64,000 bases of DNA from Mycolicibacterium gadium (GTDB taxonomy: Bacteria > Actinomycetota > Actinomycetes > Mycobacteriales > Mycobacteriaceae): contig NZ_AP022608.1 of the NCBI RefSeq assembly GCF_010728925.1, forward strand, positions 558,001-622,000, written 5' to 3'. The notes beneath the pieces are model-generated. The model had not been told where the DNA came from and did not search any database. It worked only from the letters and a program-made list of their open reading frames with translations. The number at the start of each line of letters is the position of its first letter. Position 1 is the stretch's first letter. Shown here piece by piece: positions 63,952 through 64,000 of this stretch. The position numbers were made by a program, and so were the translations under genes.

Positions 63952-64000
63952 TTTTTGTTTGGAGAGTTTGATTCTGGCTCAGGACGAACGCTGGCGGCGT
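63952..64000 (+). rRNA. rrs: 16S ribosomal RNA, 5' end (partial)
   Basis: The sequence TTTGGAGAGTTTGATTCTGG and then GGCTCAGGACGAACGCTGGC is the universal 16S 5' end, in the mycobacterial form. The gene continues beyond the window. The base after AGAGTTTGAT is T, where most mycobacterial 16S genes have C. Confidence 0.97.

Overview
This is a GC-rich actinobacterial chromosome segment, almost certainly from a rapidly growing Mycobacterium (Mycolicibacterium-type). The gene order MBL hydrolase-uvrA, lysX, infC-rpmI-rplT-tsnR, pheS-pheT, argCJBDFRGH, Rv1683-like, Rv1684 to Rv1687c-like, mpg-tyrS follows the M. tuberculosis Rv1637c-Rv1689 backbone. The window ends in the 5' end of a 16S rRNA gene directly downstream of tyrS, where fast growers carry a second rrn operon. 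I saw no tRNA gene, insertion sequence, prophage or CRISPR array.

Layout. 1-6445: SRPBCC tail, alpha/beta hydrolase, UdgX, and a flavin-prenyltransferase/UbiD cluster (UbiX, a TIGR02444-like protein, two UbiD-type decarboxylases around an SRPBCC protein). 6479-10867: universal stress protein with a DosR-like box, an Lnt-like protein with Ser in place of the catalytic Cys, class I aldolase, CYP124-like P450. 10916-13399: small or decayed genes (TcmP-like pseudogene, a frameshifted gene, a hydrolase) and a phased repeat array. 13424-18250: MBL hydrolase, uvrA and an AlkZ/HTH_42-like protein; the last two have promoters matching the PafBC/RecA-independent DNA-damage motif. 18367-24995: lipoprotein, then a TPR + CHAT-protease operon beside three proteins I do not recognise. 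25012-28953: membrane esterase, a two-component system and a secreted hemophore-like operon that shares a tandem operator motif with the two-component genes. 29058-44498: lysX, the infC operon with a structured leader, an SDR, an acyl-CoA dehydrogenase, an MpaB-like protein, an adenylate cyclase, pheST and a membrane protein. 44517-52848: a tightly overlapping arginine operon behind an ARG box. 52845-63460: ABC-F protein, lipase/acyl-CoA-synthetase fusion, secreted protein, Trm112-like protein, ABC exporter with TetR, mpg, methyltransferase, tyrS. 63461-64000: rrn promoter, leader and 16S start.

Regulatory patterns worth the reader's attention: (i) three genes appear to start at CUG codons inside CTGA stop/start overlaps, and infC at AUC; (ii) at least six genes have a -10 hexamer 6-7 nt before the start codon, the hallmark of leaderless mRNAs; (iii) a shared CCTAAC-N5-CCYAAC box links the response regulator to the secreted operon; (iv) DNA-damage promoters lie before uvrA and the AlkZ-like gene. 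The most novel-looking locus is the TPR/CHAT region (18915-24684).
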